This document shows positions 1 to 6,129 of a stretch of 7,411 nt of DNA, piece after piece (positions within the stretch are counted from its first letter, which is position 1; every line of letters begins with the position of its first letter). Position numbers and translations under genes: made by a program. Origin of the DNA: JAZDLC01 sp043802345 (GTDB lineage: Bacteria; Planctomycetota; B15-G4; JADJEK01); assembly GCA_043802345.1 (NCBI GenBank), contig JAZDLC010000231.1, positions 1 to 7,411 of the forward strand. The letters are read 5' to 3'. The notes beneath the pieces were generated by a model, which had not been told where the DNA came from, searched no databases, and saw nothing but the letters and a program-made list of their open reading frames with translations.

Positions 1-2156
1 ATCAGGTTGGCGCCGTCCAGCGAGAGGTAGGCATCGACATTCACCTCGGCGCCGCCGGGTGCCAGCAGCACGATGGTCCCAGGGGTCGGAGAGGATCCCA
101 GCGGCTTGACGGTCAGCGAGAGCAGAGTGCTCCGCGAGGCCAGCAGGTTGAACTTCGCGACCAGGTCATTGCCGACCTTCGCCTTGATCTTGCGCGCGCG
201 GGCCTTCTTGTTGACCGTGTGCGAGGAGGTCAGCTTGTAGAAGCCGATGGTCTCATCTCCGGTCACGACCCGTAGCTGATACGCTCCGCTGGCCGCCGCC
301 TTGAACTTGACCTTCTTCGACTTGCCGTTGAACGCAGGCGTGGTCTTGTTCCAGGCATTGATCAGCACGCCTGCCTCGTCGAGCAGTTCGATCCGCAGCG
401 TCTGGATCGCGTTCGACTGTTGCTCGGGCGGCACCTCCACCAGCTTCAGCTTCACCTTCTCTCCCTTGGTCAGCTCGAGCAGGCCCCGGTCCTCGTCCAG
501 CGCGGTCGAAATCTGGCCGACGATCTCCTGGCCGGGATGCACCCGGACCGGGCCGTTCACATCAATCGACACGGTGCCGGAGAGGAAGTCGACCCCGTCG
601 ATGGCGCCGGACTGGAAGTCCCAGTTGGGGCTGAAGCCCGATTCGAGCGTCAGGCCCGCGAAGTAGACCGGAGCCCCGTAGAATTCGGGAGAGTCCGGGA
701 CGGTGAAGGTCGCCGTGGCGGTCCCCTGCGGGCCCAGGGTGCCCACGATGTTGCTGAAGTAGGCTGATTCCGGGGTGGTGTAGGCCATCAGCAGCAGGGA
801 GTCGACCGCCAGGTTGAGACGCCGATACCCGTTGACCGAAACGCCCGGACCATCGCCCATGGAGGGGAAGAGCATGTACTGTTCGCCGCCCATGCCCGGG
901 AAGTCCAGATTGATGTTCACCGTCTGGGTCAAGGAAGGCGATCCGCCGGCCTGGATGAAAGGAATGGTGAACAGACGGGCGTAGATATCGCCGTCGCCGC
1001 TGGAGTCGTACCAGACGGTGATCAGCCGATCTCCGCCCTGGGTCAGACAGGACTTGCCATGGGTCTGATCGCCGGCGGTGTTGGTGTGCACCCGCATCTC
1101 GGTGCTCAGGGGGCTGCCGTTCCGGCCGAACCGGCGCAGGTAGAGATCGAAATCGCCGGAGGCGTTGCTTTCCCAGGTGACGACGAAGTTGCCGACGTAG
1201 TCGCATGTGACCTGGGGATCGCGCTGGTCGCCGGCCGTGGTGTTCGTCACCAGGAACTGCGGGCCCTTGGCAATACCGCTGCTGTCGAACAGGCGGGCGT
1301 AGATACCCCAGCCGTCGCCATCGGTGCCGCTCTCGTCCTGCCAGACCACGACGAAGTCGCCGTCGCCGTCCATGGCCACGATCGGATCCCGCTGCTGTCC
1401 CGCGGAGTTGGAGTTCACCAGGAAGGATGGGCCGAGGGCGCTGCCGTACTGATCGTACAGCCTCGCCAGGACTTCCCGCGGTTCGCCGGTGGTCCCGCCG
1501 GCGTCGACGTAGGCGCAGACGAACAACCCGTCGCGACTGCAGGAAACCGAAGGATCGATCTGGGTGGTGTCGGCCGGCTCGTTGATCAGGAATTCGCCGG
1601 TGAGCGGCGTGCCGACCCGGTTGAAGATCCGGCCGATGACTCCGCACGAACCGTCGGTTCCCGCGTCACCCCAGGCAACCATCACCCGGCCATTCGGCAT
1701 GAAGGCGGCATGCGGCTCGAACTGGGATTCGACGGTATGAGTGTTCAGAATCTTCTCGGTGCCGTACGCAGTTCCATCCGCCCGGAAGAACCGGCCGGCG
1801 CACCCCATCTGGTCGCCATCGTTGCCATGCCGGTCGCTGTAGCAGATCAGGAAGTCGCCGGTCGCCGGATCCATCGCGGCATAGGTCTCGTCCTGGGTGC
1901 CATTGGTCAGGGCCAGGTTGAGCTGGACGTCGTCCGACAGGGGCGTCCCGTTCCGACCGAAACGGCGGTAGAAGATGTCTCCCTGAGCGTAGGAAATGAC
2001 GAAATTCCCGTCGTCATCGCAGGCGACCCAGACGTCGTGCTGATCCCAGGTGGTTCGGGAATTGGCCAGGAACGCCGGGCCCAGCGGGGTGATCTCACCC
2101 GCGAATGAAAGCCCGCAAGCGAGTATGAAGGCGGTGATTCCAGCAGTGGTCCGCAT
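1..2156 (-). CDS. Secreted seven-repeat (beta-propeller-like) protein with PPC-like C-terminal region; 3' end cut by window edge
   Basis: The frame is open without a stop from an ATG at 2156 to the left edge, giving 718 residues with the C-terminus missing. Residues 1-19 look like a signal sequence, with cleavage likely after SFA (17-19); ILAC at 11-14 is a weak lipobox, so a lipoprotein is a less likely alternative. Residues about 23-398 hold seven repeats of 50-58 residues with the pattern G-x-x-F-L-V-N, D-P-x-V, G-D/N-F-V-V-x-W, I-Y-A-R-L-F-D-x-x-G; repeats 5 and 6 are the closest to consensus. Seven such units suggest a seven-bladed beta-propeller. Residues about 410-530 form a beta-rich segment, and 535-650 resemble a pre-peptidase C-terminal domain, ending in a Lys/Arg-rich linker (KKARARKIKAK). 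No catalytic motif was seen. Enzyme, adhesin or matrix role cannot be told apart; export is inferred. It is transcribed divergently from the FAD gene. Confidence 0.88.
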   Translation of the reverse strand, partial: MRTTAGITAFILACGLSFAGEITPLGPAFLANSRTTWDQHDVWVACDDDGNFVISYAQGDIFYRRFGRNGTPLSDDVQLNLALTNGTQDETYAAMDPATGDFLICYSDRHGNDGDQMGCAGRFFRADGTAYGTEKILNTHTVESQFEPHAAFMPNGRVMVAWGDAGTDGSCGVIGRIFNRVGTPLTGEFLINEPADTTQIDPSVSCSRDGLFVCAYVDAGGTTGEPREVLARLYDQYGSALGPSFLVNSNSAGQQRDPIVAMDGDGDFVVVWQDESGTDGDGWGIYARLFDSSGIAKGPQFLVTNTTAGDQRDPQVTCDYVGNFVVTWESNASGDFDLYLRRFGRNGSPLSTEMRVHTNTAGDQTHGKSCLTQGGDRLITVWYDSSGDGDIYARLFTIPFIQAGGSPSLTQTVNINLDFPGMGGEQYMLFPSMGDGPGVSVNGYRRLNLAVDSLLLMAYTTPESAYFSNIVGTLGPQGTATATFTVPDSPEFYGAPVYFAGLTLESGFSPNWDFQSGAIDGVDFLSGTVSIDVNGPVRVHPGQEIVGQISTALDEDRGLLELTKGEKVKLKLVEVPPEQQSNAIQTLRIELLDEAGVLINAWNKTTPAFNGKSKKVKFKAAASGAYQLRVVTGDETIGFYKLTSSHTVNKKARARKIKAKVGNDLVAKFNLLASRSTLLSLTVKPLGSSPTPGTIVLLAPGGAEVNVDAYLSLDGANL

Positions 2157-2160
2157 ACGA

Positions 2161-2168
2161 CTCTCCCT
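2161..2168 (-). promoter_or_regulatory. Ribosome binding site of the secreted repeat protein
   Basis: Read on the minus strand the sequence is AGGGAGAG, placed four bases before the ATG at 2156 (GGGAG core about six bases before it). This supports that ATG, which is also the one that gives a signal sequence at the N-terminus. Confidence 0.7.
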
Positions 2169-2256
2169 GACACGAGACGCAAAACACGTATCGTTCCCTC
2201 TCCTTCGACGCCGACAGAGTCCACCAGATGGGTGCTGGTGAACGCTCCTGGCCTCC

Positions 2257-2262
2257 TATAAT
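2257..2262 (+). promoter_or_regulatory. Candidate -10 element (TATAAT) upstream of the FAD gene
   Basis: A perfect TATAAT stands in an otherwise GC-rich divergent intergenic region, about 90 bases before the GTG start at 2353. It would give a 5' leader of roughly 80-85 bases. No good -35 hexamer is seen 16-18 bases upstream and there is no extended -10 TGn, so this is only a candidate. The oppositely directed gene must also have its promoter in 2157-2352, but I cannot point to one. Confidence 0.35.
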
Positions 2263-2324
2263 GAACCAGGATCCCGAAGAGGGCCATCCCTTTTCGAAGG
2301 AATCGGCCTGGCTGCTGAAACCGA

Positions 2325-2350
2325 GGCTCCCGGGAGAGTCTGGCGGAGCC
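2325..2350 (+). promoter_or_regulatory. Inverted repeat covering the Shine-Dalgarno of the FAD gene
   Basis: GGCTCC at 2325-2330 is complementary to GGAGCC at 2345-2350, giving a six-base-pair stem with a 14-base loop. The right arm contains GGAG (2345-2348), which is the best Shine-Dalgarno for the GTG at 2353. The overlapping palindrome CTCCCGGGAG (2327-2336) offers a competing fold that would free it. The pairing is visible; a regulatory role is inference, and short GC stems arise easily by chance in this genome. Confidence 0.3.
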
Positions 2351-2352
2351 CA

Positions 2353-3993
2353 GTGAAACACGACCCTTCATCCACCCGCACATGGCGGCTGCTGAACCTC
2401 TCGCGCGGCTTAGAGGAGTCAGAGCAAGAACTTCGGCTCCGGGCCTGCCGCAAGGCGGGGGTGTCGCCGGATCGCCTGCGCGGTTTCCGCATTGCCCGGC
2501 AATCGCTGGACGCCAGGCGCCTGAGGGGGGAAATCCTCTTCCGGTGTCAGGTCGACCTGATCCTACCGGCCGCCACCTCCACCCCGGCCATGCGCAGGGC
2601 GCAGAAAGCCGGCAAGCTGCGGGAGGCCCCCAAGCCGGCCGCGCTCGAGCTGGAGGGGCTGCCGGCGTCGGTTCGCAAGACACGGGTGGTGGTGGTCGGG
2701 GCGGGTCCGGGCGGACTGTTCGCCGCCGTGACCCTGGCGAGGAACGGCGCCCGGGTCACGGTGATCGACCGGGGCGACCCGATCCCGCTGCGGGGACGCA
2801 GCATCGTGGCGATGCACCGGTATCGGCGCCACGACCCCGAATCGAACCTGCTGTTCGGCGAGGGGGGCGCGGGGACCTATAGCGACGGCAAGCTGTACAC
2901 CCGCGTCGACGACCCGCTGGAGGTGCTGCTGCTCGAGGAACTGGTCGCCTGCGGCGCCCAGCAGACGATCCTCTACGACGCGCGCGCCCACATCGGCACC
3001 GACCGATTGCACCGCGTCATCCCCGCGCTGAGAGAGCGGCTGCGGACGCAGGGAGTGGAGTTCCACTGGCGAGCCCGCATGGAAGGCCTGGCGGTCGACG
3101 ACGGGCCGCCGAAACAGGTGCGGGCCGTGAAGACCTCTGGTGGCGAGTTGCCGTGCGACGCCGTCCTGGTTGCGGTCGGGCACTCCGCCCGGGACAGTTG
3201 GAGTGTGCTGGCGAGCCACGGTGTTCTCTTCGAGAGCAGGCCGTTCCAGTTCGGCGTCCGCGTGGAGCATCCCCAGTCGCTCATCGACCGGGCCCGTTTC
3301 GGAACCGGGAAGGAGCGAGAGCTGCTCGGGGCCGCCTCGTACAACCTGGTGATGAAGCAGAGCGGTGATGACCCGGGCGCCCATTCGTTCTGCATGTGCC
3401 CCGGCGGGCGGATCGTGGCCAGCATCAGCGACCCGGGACACCTCTGCACCAACGGCACGAGCAACTCCCGCCACTCCTCGAAGTTCGCCACCGCGGCGAT
3501 CGTGACGACCGTTCGGCCCGCGGACTGGGCGCCCTTCGGCGACGGTCCGTTCGCTGGCGTCGCCTTTCAGCGCCACTTTGAGAAGCTGTTCTTCGACGCG
3601 GGTGGTGGCGACTACACCGCCCCTTCGCAGCGAGTGCCCGACTTCCTTTCCGGCCGCCTTTCTGAAGGAGAGCTCCGCACCAGCTACCTGCTCGGAGCGC
3701 GCCCGGAGCGGATCGACGAACTGCTTCCCCCGCGTGTCCGGGACGCCCTGAGGAAGGCCCTGCTTCAGTTCGACCAGAACATCCCCGATTTCGCCGGCCC
3801 CGAGGGGCTGCTCATCGGCGTGGAGAGCCGCAGCTCCGGCCCGGTCCGCATCCCACGGGACCGGGAGACCGCCCGCGCGGTCGGCTTCTCCAACCTTTAT
3901 CCAGTGGGCGAGGGAGCCGGCCACGCCGGCGGCATCATGTCCGCCGCGCTCGACGGCGCCAACAGCGCCCGGGCGCTGCTGCGAACCGTTTAG
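2353..3993 (+). CDS. FAD-dependent dehydrogenase, COG2509 type
   Basis: This 546-residue protein is a soluble flavoprotein of the COG2509 family, whose physiological substrate is unknown. An N-terminal domain (about 10-72) with the family phrase RQSLDARR precedes the Rossmann FAD-binding motif VVVVGAGPGGLFAA (112-125) ending in the acidic-type strand VTVIDRG (135-141). Family marks follow: LLFGEGGAGTYSDGKL (166-181), VAVGHSARD (273-281), SFCMCPGG (345-352, a CxC pair), GTSNSRHSSKFATAAIV (368-384), and the C-terminal FAD-contact motif YPVGEGAGHAGGIMSAALDG (516-535). Length is normal for the family. The start is a GTG with GGAG four bases before it; the frame is open further upstream but has no ATG, and the N-terminal domain begins properly from this GTG. 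No partner gene is adjacent: it stands alone between a divergent secreted-protein gene and a convergent translation operon. It is not a geranylgeranyl reductase or thioredoxin reductase by its motifs. Confidence 0.93.
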   Translation: MKHDPSSTRTWRLLNLSRGLEESEQELRLRACRKAGVSPDRLRGFRIARQSLDARRLRGEILFRCQVDLILPAATSTPAMRRAQKAGKLREAPKPAALELEGLPASVRKTRVVVVGAGPGGLFAAVTLARNGARVTVIDRGDPIPLRGRSIVAMHRYRRHDPESNLLFGEGGAGTYSDGKLYTRVDDPLEVLLLEELVACGAQQTILYDARAHIGTDRLHRVIPALRERLRTQGVEFHWRARMEGLAVDDGPPKQVRAVKTSGGELPCDAVLVAVGHSARDSWSVLASHGVLFESRPFQFGVRVEHPQSLIDRARFGTGKERELLGAASYNLVMKQSGDDPGAHSFCMCPGGRIVASISDPGHLCTNGTSNSRHSSKFATAAIVTTVRPADWAPFGDGPFAGVAFQRHFEKLFFDAGGGDYTAPSQRVPDFLSGRLSEGELRTSYLLGARPERIDELLPPRVRDALRKALLQFDQNIPDFAGPEGLLIGVESRSSGPVRIPRDRETARAVGFSNLYPVGEGAGHAGGIMSAALDGANSARALLRTV

Positions 3994-4005
3994 CCGGGGA
4001 AACTG

Positions 4006-4028
4006 GGGGACATTGGTTAGATGTCAAC
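4006..4028 (+). repeat. Direct copy 1 of the 23-nt hairpin motif
   Basis: This 23-base stretch matches 4062-4084 at 22 of 23 positions (only 4015 differs, G against C). It begins with GGGG and contains the perfect stem GACAT (4009-4013) / ATGTC (4021-4025) with a seven-base loop. An outer pairing TGGGG (4004-4008) / CCCCA (4034-4038) could extend the fold. It begins 12 bases after the stop codon of the FAD gene. Confidence 0.75.
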
Positions 4029-4060
4029 TTTCTCCCCACGCCAATCGGTCATGAGCAGAG

Positions 4061-4200
4061 AGGGGACATTCGTTAGATGTCAACATTCCCGACACGCGCA
4101 GCGCTCGGGCAACGTCGGGTCCGCGCTTCGCACACGACCGCGGGCGCGATGCCCAGTGTCCGCGCGTGACAAGGAAGTTGCAATAGAACGAATGTCCCCT
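4061..4200. repeat. BIME/REP-like or MITE-like palindromic element with long terminal inverted repeats
   Basis: The first 14 bases (4061-4074, AGGGGACATTCGTT) recur exactly, inverted, as the last 14 (4187-4200). Comparing the first 50 bases (4061-4110) with the reverse complement of the last 50 (4151-4200), well over half match without gaps, including ACGCGC-type and GGGC blocks deep inside, so the whole 140-bp unit can fold as one long imperfect hairpin. The left arm also carries the local stem GACAT (4065-4069) / ATGTC (4077-4081). It has no transposase. It lies between two convergent genes, the usual place for REP/BIME elements, and might end transcription in both directions. Assignment to a mobile element class is inference; I see no clear target-site duplication. 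Confidence 0.7.
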
Positions 4201-4251
4201 GTGGGTTCCCGCGAAGAGGTTGTCCCGTACCGGATGGAAAGAAGTGTGAAG

Positions 4252-4328
4252 TGGTGACCCTGACGGGATTTGAACCCGTGTTACTGCCTTGAAAGGGCAG
4301 TGTCCTGACCGGGCTAGACGACAGGGCC
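4252..4328 (-). tRNA. tRNA-Glu (anticodon UUC)
   Basis: The minus strand folds as a full cloverleaf: acceptor GGCCCTG with CAGGGTC (one G-U pair), D arm GTCTAGCCCGGTCAGGAC, anticodon stem CTGCC/GGCAG with loop CTTTCAA (anticodon TTC), variable loop, and T arm ACGGG-TTCAAAT-CCCGT. Discriminator A is followed by an encoded CCA. It is 77 nt with CCA. It lies 53 bases downstream of the SufT-like gene on the same strand and is probably the last member of the cluster, released by tRNA processing enzymes. Confidence 0.96.
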
Positions 4329-4381
4329 ACGAAGTTTGGCGACGGTAACGGAGCAGGGACTTCTCGTCAAGTCAGGGAGGC

Positions 4382-4711
4382 TCAGTCCTCGTCGTCGTCC
4401 GGTTCATCGAGATGCAGGGTCCTGCGACCCTCCACGGAGATGCGGTCCGGGCTCCAGCGCGGTTCAAAGACAACCTTGACGTCGCAGGCGGAGACGCCTG
4501 CGAGCTCCTCGACCCGCTCCCTGACCTGCACCGGCAGAACCTTGGCCACGGGGCAGGCTTCGGAGGTCAGCGTCATGACGATCTTCACCCGCCCCTCGTT
4601 CGCGACCTGAATGTCGTAGATCAGACCGAAGCTGTACACGTCCACCGGAACCTCCGGGTCGAACACTTGCTTCAGCTGCTGGATTACCTGCTCCTTGGTG
4701 ACCTTGGCCAT
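4382..4711 (-). CDS. MIP18/SufT-family (DUF59) iron-sulfur cluster assembly protein
   Basis: This 109-residue cytoplasmic protein is a single DUF59 (FeS_assembly_P) domain. Visible family marks are FDPEVPVDVYSFGLIYDI (17-34), the MTLTSEACPVA segment with the conserved cysteine at 53 (46-56), and FEPRWSPDRIS (82-92). Members such as SufT and the eukaryotic MIP18 help mature Fe-S proteins; PaaD, a relative acting on phenylacetyl-CoA oxygenase, is larger and lies in paa operons, which is not the context here. The C-terminus adds an acidic tail (LDEPDDDED). No suf or isc genes are near; instead it sits between two tRNA genes behind frr, all on one strand. The ATG at 4711 follows a strong AGGAGG. 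Fe-S role comes from the family; its clients are unknown. Confidence 0.9.
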   Translation of the reverse strand: MAKVTKEQVIQQLKQVFDPEVPVDVYSFGLIYDIQVANEGRVKIVMTLTSEACPVAKVLPVQVRERVEELAGVSACDVKVVFEPRWSPDRISVEGRRTLHLDEPDDDED

Positions 4712-4718
4712 GGCTCAA

Positions 4719-4724
4719 CCTCCT
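4719..4724 (-). promoter_or_regulatory. Strong ribosome binding site of the SufT-like gene
   Basis: A perfect AGGAGG on the minus strand lies seven bases before the ATG at 4711, in the 34-base gap after the tRNA-Lys 3' end. It fixes the start and shows that the reading frame is translated on its own after processing of the tRNA, not by coupling to an upstream gene. Confidence 0.8.
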
Positions 4725-4745
4725 CATGTTGGGCTTTGATGATAC

Positions 4746-4822
4746 TGGTGAGGGCAGAGGGATTCGAACCCCCGACCGACGGATTAAAAATCCGTTGCTC
4801 TACCGGCCTGAGCTATGCCCCC
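4746..4822 (-). tRNA. tRNA-Lys (anticodon UUU)
   Basis: The minus strand folds as a cloverleaf: acceptor GGGGGCA with TGCCCTC (one G-U pair), D arm GCTC-AGGCCGGTA-GAGC, anticodon stem ACGGA/TCCGT with loop TTTTTAA (anticodon TTT), a five-base variable loop, T arm GGGGG-TTCGAAT-CCCTC, discriminator A and encoded CCA. It is 77 nt with CCA. The 5' end is only nine bases after the frr stop codon, so it is most likely cut out of the operon transcript or driven by a promoter inside frr. Confidence 0.96.
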
Positions 4823-4831
4823 ATTTCGGCA

Positions 4832-5380
4832 TCAACCCTCGAGGATTTCCTTTGTCTTTGCGGCGACGATCTCATCGATTTCGCCCTCCGCTTGCTTCAG
4901 GTTCTTCTGAATCTCTTCCTTGACGCGGGTCTGCTCATCCTCGGAGAGTTCTCCCTCGTCAGCTTTCTTGTTGAGGTCGCGACGGAGATTTCGCAGCGCG
5001 ACCCGCCCCTGCTCGGCCAGGTCCTTGACGCGCGTCGCCATCTTGTTGCGCTGTTCCTCGGACATGTCCGGCACGGTCAGCCGCAGCACCTTCCCATCCG
5101 ACTGGGGGTTGATCCCCAGGTTGCTCTTCTGGATCGCCTTCTCGATCTCCTTGATGATGCTCTGGTCGTACGGCTTGATCAGCAGCCCCCGCGGCTCGGG
5201 CACGGCGATCGAGGCGATCTGCTTCAGCGGGGTCGGGGAGCCGTAGCAATCGACCCGGATGTTCTCGACCATGGCCGGCGTCGCCCGTCCGGAGCGCAAC
5301 CCCCGGGTCTCCTCCTGAAAATGGGTCACGCCCCGCTTCATCTTCTCCTTCGATTCCGCGAGGATTTCGTTGTAGTTCAT
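4832..5380 (-). CDS. frr: Ribosome recycling factor
   Basis: RRF acts with EF-G to split the post-termination ribosome. The 182-residue product is close to the usual 185. Domain I is a three-helix bundle formed by residues 1-30 and about 105-182; domain II (about 31-104) carries RGLRSGRATPAMVENI (26-41), YGSPTPLKQIA (46-56) and the PEPRGLLIKPYDQS stretch (61-74). The conserved arginine segment VALRNLRRDLNKKADEG (127-143) is intact. The frame stays open upstream to an ATG at 5497, but that extension lies inside pyrH and has no RRF homology; the ATG at 5380 has AAGGAG six bases before it and begins the family N-terminus. It starts 11 bases after the pyrH stop codon, whose TGA overlaps the edge of the frr ribosome binding site, so translation is probably coupled. 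Confidence 0.97.
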   Translation of the reverse strand: MNYNEILAESKEKMKRGVTHFQEETRGLRSGRATPAMVENIRVDCYGSPTPLKQIASIAVPEPRGLLIKPYDQSIIKEIEKAIQKSNLGINPQSDGKVLRLTVPDMSEEQRNKMATRVKDLAEQGRVALRNLRRDLNKKADEGELSEDEQTRVKEEIQKNLKQAEGEIDEIVAAKTKEILEG

Positions 5381-5386
5381 GATCCG

Positions 5387-5392
5387 CTCCTT
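5387..5392 (-). promoter_or_regulatory. Ribosome binding site that fixes the frr start
   Basis: AAGGAG on the minus strand lies six bases before the ATG at 5380 and touches the pyrH stop codon (5392-5394). It favours this start over the in-frame ATG at 5497. Confidence 0.8.
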
Positions 5393-6126
5393 CACTGGGA
5401 AATGAGGGTCCCGACCGGTTCTCCGCGAGCCGCCCGCAAGACGTTGCCTTCGACAGTCAGATCGAAAACCACGATCGGCATGCTGGTCTCCTGACACAGG
5501 GCGATGGCGGTCGCATCCATGACCCGTAGCCGCTTCTGCAGCACTTCCTGGTAGCTGGTCCGTCCCAGTCGGACGGCGTTGCTGTCCAGCTTCGGATCCG
5601 ACGTGTAGACGCCGTCCACCTTGGTGGCCTTCAGCACCACGTCCGCATCAAGTTCTCTCGCCCGCAGCACCGCCGTGGTGTCGGTGGTGAAGAACGGGTT
5701 TCCGGTTCCGCCCACCAGGATCGGGATCCGCCCGCGATCCAGATGTCGCAACACGCGCGGCCGGAAGAACGTCTCGCACACCTTCTGCATGGAGACCGCG
5801 CTGCACACCCGCGCTTCCACTCCATCTTGTGCGAGGACTTCCCGAAGTACCAGACCGTTCATCACCGTGGCGAGCATCCCCGCCTGGTCCAGACTGGCCC
5901 GATCCAGGCCGGCGGAGGCAAGCTCGGCTCCACGGAGGAGGTTTCCTCCTCCGACCACCACCGCCAGCTCGATCCCAGCCTCGCGCACCGATCGCAGCTC
6001 GCCCGCGATCCTCCGCAGACGCTCCACGTCGTAGTTCCGGCCCTGACCTCCGAAAACCTCGCCGGAGAGCTTCAGCAGAACCCGACGATACCCTGTTGCG
6101 TCGGCAGCTTGCGGGCCGGCCGGCAC
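5392..6126 (-). CDS. pyrH: Uridylate (UMP) kinase
   Basis: This enzyme phosphorylates UMP to UDP with ATP in pyrimidine nucleotide synthesis; bacterial PyrH is a hexamer of the amino acid kinase fold and is usually controlled by GTP and UTP. The 244-residue product shows the nucleotide-binding LLKLSGE (17-23, Lys19), the glycine loop VVVGGGNLLRG (56-66), GMLATVMN (83-90), the UMP/ATP loop GGTGNPFFTTDTTA (139-152), KVDGVYTSDPK (169-179) and MDATAIALC (203-211). Length is typical. The start is a GTG three bases after the tsf stop codon, with a weak GGGGG behind it inside the end of tsf; about 12 residues precede the first conserved strand and no ATG is available, so translation is likely coupled to tsf. 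Confidence 0.97.
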   Translation of the reverse strand: MPAGPQAADATGYRRVLLKLSGEVFGGQGRNYDVERLRRIAGELRSVREAGIELAVVVGGGNLLRGAELASAGLDRASLDQAGMLATVMNGLVLREVLAQDGVEARVCSAVSMQKVCETFFRPRVLRHLDRGRIPILVGGTGNPFFTTDTTAVLRARELDADVVLKATKVDGVYTSDPKLDSNAVRLGRTSYQEVLQKRLRVMDATAIALCQETSMPIVVFDLTVEGNVLRAARGEPVGTLISQ

Positions 6127-6129
6127 GGC

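Noticed and set aside
562..1647. Minus-strand open frame of about 361 codons inside the secreted-protein gene
   Set aside because: The product is Arg/Pro/Gly-rich without any domain, as expected of an off-frame reading of GC-rich DNA. The overlapping minus-strand frame that runs to 2156 has a signal sequence and repeated motifs.
1059..2108. Plus-strand open frame of about 349 codons opposite the repeat region
   Set aside because: It mirrors the repeats of the minus-strand gene, has no ribosome binding site of note and no recognisable domain. Antisense frames stay open easily here because of codon bias.
2563..3924. Minus-strand open frame of about 453 codons opposite the FAD gene
   Set aside because: The plus-strand product has a full set of flavoprotein motifs; the antisense reading is low in hydrophobic structure and matches nothing known to me.
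4021..4257. Plus-strand open frame of 78 codons within the repeat element
   Set aside because: It begins inside the direct repeat, spans the palindrome and ends over the tRNA-Glu 3' end; it has no ribosome binding site or domain.
4358..4373. Small inverted repeat GACTT/AAGTC as terminator of the SufT-like gene
   Set aside because: The stem is only five base pairs, is not GC-rich and has no T-run after it on the minus strand, and the tRNA-Glu follows on the same strand, so termination here is not supported.
4412..5494. Plus-strand open frame of about 360 codons
   Set aside because: It crosses the antisense of the SufT-like gene, the tRNA-Lys and frr, all three of which are firmly identified on the minus strand.
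5381..5497. N-terminal extension of frr to an upstream ATG at 5497
   Set aside because: The extra 39 residues lie inside pyrH in another frame and are unlike RRF; the ATG at 5380 has a well-spaced AAGGAG and gives the normal length.
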